Shown here: one piece after another, positions 61,488 to 64,000 of the stretch
Layout: every line of letters begins with the position of its first letter
Position numbering within the stretch: the first letter of the stretch is position 1
Source of the DNA: Ewingella allii
GTDB lineage: Bacteria > Pseudomonadota > Gammaproteobacteria > Enterobacterales > Enterobacteriaceae
DNA length: 64,000 nucleotides
Reading direction: 5' to 3'
Assembly (NCBI RefSeq): GCF_044430645.1
Contig: NZ_JAWUDN010000005.1
Coordinates: 124,001-188,000 of the forward strand
Notes under the pieces: generated by a model
Databases searched by the model: none
What the model was told of the DNA's origin: nothing
Seen by the model: only the letters and a program-made list of their open reading frames with translations
Program-made: the position numbers and the translations under genes

Positions 61488-62753
61488 ATGAGTGAAAAAG
61501 TCGGTGTTCCACAGGCAACTTCCGATTTGCATGACTGGCTGTCCTATATTGATAGTCTCCACTCGCAAGTTATAGATATGAGTCTTAATAGAATTAAAGC
61601 AGTAGCTAATACTTTAGAGGTATTAAAACCTGCGCCATTTATTTTTTTAGTGGGTGGCACCAATGGCAAAGGCACCACCTGTCACACGCTGGAAAAAACG
61701 CTGCAACTCTCCGGCTATAAAGTGGGGGTGTTTAGCTCGCCTCACATGATCAATTACACCGAAACCGTGCGCATTCAGGGTAAAGAGCTGGACGGAAGCG
61801 AGCACGTTGCCGCCTTTGTTGCCATTAACCATGCCCGTCAAGACACTACGCTCACGCCATTTGAATTCAACACCTTAGGCGCTTTCTGGCTGATGAAGCA
61901 GGCGCAGGTGGATGTGGCGATTATCGAAGTTGGCATGGGGGGGCGTGATGACGCGACCAATATTATCGAGCCAGACATTTCGGTGATAACCAACGTTGCG
62001 CTGGACCACGAAGACTGGCTGGGCAAAGACACCGAGGCCATCGGCGAGATCAAAGCCGGTATTTTCCGCGCCGGTAAACCGGCCATCATTGGGCAGGCGC
62101 GTGCGCCCGCCTCGCTGCTGGCCTATGCCAAGAAAATTGGTGCGGTGACTTATCAGCGCGAAGCCAATTGGCAACTGGATGTGCAGGAAAACCAGTGGTC
62201 ATTCAGCGATGCCACAGGTGAACTGACTGACTTAGCGATTCCAAAAATGCCGCTAGAAAACGTGGCGACAGCAATTGCCGCTCTGCGCGCCAGTGGATTA
62301 AATTTCACGCCTGCTGCGCTGAACGAGGTTATTCTTCACGCCAATTTACCGGGTCGTTTCCAAATTATTGGCAATAGCCCAACCACTATTTTAGATGTCG
62401 CGCATAACCCACACGCGGCAGCTTATTTAGCGGAAAGATTACGCAAATTCCCAATTAAGGGAAATTATCGTTTTGTTATCGGCATGCTTATTAATAAAGA
62501 TATTAAGGGTACCGTCGACCATTTAAAAACTTTATCTGATAAATGGTATTGCTGCGGGGTGCAGGCCGGGCCGCGAAGCACTAAGCCGGAAGATGTCGCG
62601 CAATATTTACCTCAGGCGCAAAAATTCGCCGATATTTTGGCGGGCTGGGAAGCCGCAAAACGCGATGTGCAAGAAGGGGATGTTATTGTGGTCTGTGGGT
62701 CATTCTTCTCCGTCGCGCCGGTGTTGAACGCGTTGAATGCTGAATCTAAATAA
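61488..62753 (+). CDS. folC: FolC-family folylpolyglutamate/dihydrofolate synthase
   Basis: A 421-residue Mur-ligase-family ATPase that adds glutamate to (dihydro)pteroate/folate. P-loop GGTNGKGTT at 56-64, SSPHMINYTETVRIQG, EVGMGGRDDATN, NVALDHEDWLG (folate-site His) and LDVAHNPHAA are all FolC features, and the length is normal. It is only moderately like E. coli FolC by memory and has no accD or dedD neighbours, so it may be a second copy. GAGGA before ATG 61488. Confidence 0.85.
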   Translation: MSEKVGVPQATSDLHDWLSYIDSLHSQVIDMSLNRIKAVANTLEVLKPAPFIFLVGGTNGKGTTCHTLEKTLQLSGYKVGVFSSPHMINYTETVRIQGKELDGSEHVAAFVAINHARQDTTLTPFEFNTLGAFWLMKQAQVDVAIIEVGMGGRDDATNIIEPDISVITNVALDHEDWLGKDTEAIGEIKAGIFRAGKPAIIGQARAPASLLAYAKKIGAVTYQREANWQLDVQENQWSFSDATGELTDLAIPKMPLENVATAIAALRASGLNFTPAALNEVILHANLPGRFQIIGNSPTTILDVAHNPHAAAYLAERLRKFPIKGNYRFVIGMLINKDIKGTVDHLKTLSDKWYCCGVQAGPRSTKPEDVAQYLPQAQKFADILAGWEAAKRDVQEGDVIVVCGSFFSVAPVLNALNAESK

Positions 62754-62768
62754 ACCGGCTGCCTAAAT

Positions 62769-62806
62769 AAAAACGCCCGCAGGTTGAGATGCCTGCGGGC
62801 GTTTTT
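62769..62806. terminator. Shared terminator of convergent folC and dapD-like gene
   Basis: AAAAACGCCCGCAGG-TTGAGATG-CCTGCGGGCGTTTTT, a 15-bp stem with A- and T-rich ends that works in both directions. Confidence 0.95.
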
Positions 62807-62814
62807 GCTTCTAA

Positions 62815-63837
62815 TCACTCAGCGAATGTCTGCCAAACATCATCTGGAACATAGGTCGGGTTCTGCCCCGAGCGATGCAATGTCGGTAATAACAGGCTTT
62901 GCTCTCCGGGGCGATCTACCACTTCAACCGTCCCCGTGGTCGCATTTCTGCGGAACAGCAGGTTTGACTTGCCGGCCAGCGTAATGGCTTTCACCTTGCT
63001 GCCGTCGGCTTTGGTTACCGGCAGGCCAGCGGTGATATACAGACCGGCTTCCACCGCGCAGTTATCTCCCAACGAAATACCCACCCCGGAGTTGGCGCCC
63101 AATAGACAGTTGGCGCCAATCGACACCACGTGCTTCCCGCCACCCGATGTACTGCCCATAATCGAGGCACCGCCGCCGATATGCGAGCCACCCTGAATAG
63201 TGGCGCCAAGGCTGATGCGCCCTTCAACCATACAAGGCCCGAGGGTGCCGGAGTTCATGTTGCAAAATCCCGCCGAAGAGACAAAAGTACCCGGCGCCAG
63301 ATAAGCCCCGAGCAGGATTTTATTGGGATCGAGCAGGTAGACGTCGGTGGCTGGCACATAATCGACCATGCGCGGCAGCCTGAAAACGCTATACACCGTC
63401 GGCCTGCCCGGCGTGTTTCTGCTGACTTTTTGCAACTCTTTCAGCTGTTGCGGCAGGCAGGGGCCGTGAGAGGTCCAGGCCACATCGATCAACAGCTCGG
63501 TAAAACCGGCGAGGTTGGCCTGCCACGGCTTAATTTTGCGCTGGCTCAGCAAATGCAGGCGCAGGTACAGGTCGTGCAGGTCGCGGGGTGGCTGACGTAA
63601 ATCAGCAATGGTGGTGTGGATGGCAATGCTTCGCACCCGACGCATAGCATCGTGGTCCGGCGTTGCTAATTGGAATTGTGTTTGTGCTTCACTGGCGGAA
63701 AGATAACGTGTTTCTGAAATTTCTGTCACCGACTGCAAAGTTGTTTCGGCAAACCAACTATCCAGTACTACTCCATTCTCTGCAACCGTTGCCAGGCCGT
63801 GTCCGCTGGCCCCTTGAGCAACATAATTGTCTGTCAT
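62815..63837 (-). CDS. dapD: DapD-like tetrahydrodipicolinate N-succinyltransferase, long form
   Basis: A 340-residue left-handed beta-helix acyltransferase. The C-terminal half is a hexapeptide-repeat domain (GTFVSSAGFCNMNSGTLGPC, GRISLGATIQGGSHIGGGAS, GANCLLGANSGVGISLGDNC); the N-terminal half is the long module of the Pseudomonas/actinobacterial DapD group. Housekeeping enterobacterial DapD is about 274 residues and differs in its N-terminus, so this is likely an extra, xenologous copy for the succinylase branch of lysine synthesis or a related substrate. Weak Shine-Dalgarno. Confidence 0.78.
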   Translation of the reverse strand: MTDNYVAQGASGHGLATVAENGVVLDSWFAETTLQSVTEISETRYLSASEAQTQFQLATPDHDAMRRVRSIAIHTTIADLRQPPRDLHDLYLRLHLLSQRKIKPWQANLAGFTELLIDVAWTSHGPCLPQQLKELQKVSRNTPGRPTVYSVFRLPRMVDYVPATDVYLLDPNKILLGAYLAPGTFVSSAGFCNMNSGTLGPCMVEGRISLGATIQGGSHIGGGASIMGSTSGGGKHVVSIGANCLLGANSGVGISLGDNCAVEAGLYITAGLPVTKADGSKVKAITLAGKSNLLFRRNATTGTVEVVDRPGEQSLLLPTLHRSGQNPTYVPDDVWQTFAE

Positions 63838-64000
63838 GTGTTCTTGTTCTTTTGGTAAGGATAACGGAATTCACAAAATGGCAGGTTCGTCACAAAGAGA
63901 GAATAGGGCGCGATTAAAGAATTATGTAATCAGATGTGAGTCATGGACTTTCATCATGAAAGGGAACTGAAATCGTCTTTTCGACACGCGTTTGGCATTT
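63838..64000. other. Upstream region of dapD-like gene to window edge
   Basis: No gene found. It contains CTTTCAT-C-ATGAAAG, a perfect 7-bp inverted repeat, at 63948-63962. Any gene further right is outside the window. Confidence 0.4.

Overview
The window reads as chromosome of an enterobacterium (Enterobacterales), probably outside Enterobacteriaceae proper and closest in style to Yersiniaceae such as Rahnella, Ewingella, Rouxiella or Serratia. That placement is inference: most proteins align well from memory with E. coli K-12 products (DppA-F, DctA, Mqo, KdgK, YhjE, YhjD), but several loci differ from E. coli. I see no prophage, insertion sequence, integron or CRISPR array.

Left part (1-43000) is a long syntenic block of the E. 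coli 79-80 minute region: eptB, a proline tRNA, dppABCDF, a bcs cellulose operon, pdeK, dctA, yhjJ, kdgK, pdeH, yhjG, yhjE, yhjD and a yhjC-like LysR gene. It is preceded by the organic-peroxide pair ohrR-ohr and followed by an SDR gene, ycgR, a four-gene ECF sigma/anti-sigma module with cytochrome b561, and mqo. The main departure from E. coli is the cellulose operon: a type I operon (bcsO-bcsQ-bcsA-bcsB-bcsC-bcsD-bcsZ, minus strand) sits where E. coli has the type II operon, in the opposite relative orientation and without bcsE, bcsF or bcsG. Extra genes inserted relative to E. coli include a 4-oxalocrotonate tautomerase homologue and cdh.

A cyclic-di-GMP theme links these genes. BcsA (PilZ) makes cellulose when c-di-GMP is high, PdeK and PdeH are EAL phosphodiesterases, and YcgR is the PilZ flagellar brake. 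Both pdeH and ycgR have near-consensus FliA (sigma 28) promoters visible in the sequence, so the motile/sessile switch can be read from the DNA.

Right part (43000-64000) is more accessory: a StbDE/RelBE-type toxin-antitoxin pair with a 28-bp operator, an NCS1 permease (CytX-like), a chromosomal Qnr pentapeptide protein with a LexA box just upstream, dcp, ada with an ICL/PEP-mutase gene, two MFS transporters around a TetR regulator, a Cof-type phosphatase, an ABC exporter, a GNAT protein, a LysR regulator, a metallophosphoesterase, a beta-carbonic anhydrase, msrA, a folC-like gene and a long-form DapD-like succinyltransferase. The last two look like second copies unrelated to the usual enterobacterial folC and dapD loci. 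Many genes are separated by clear hairpin terminators, several shared between convergent genes.
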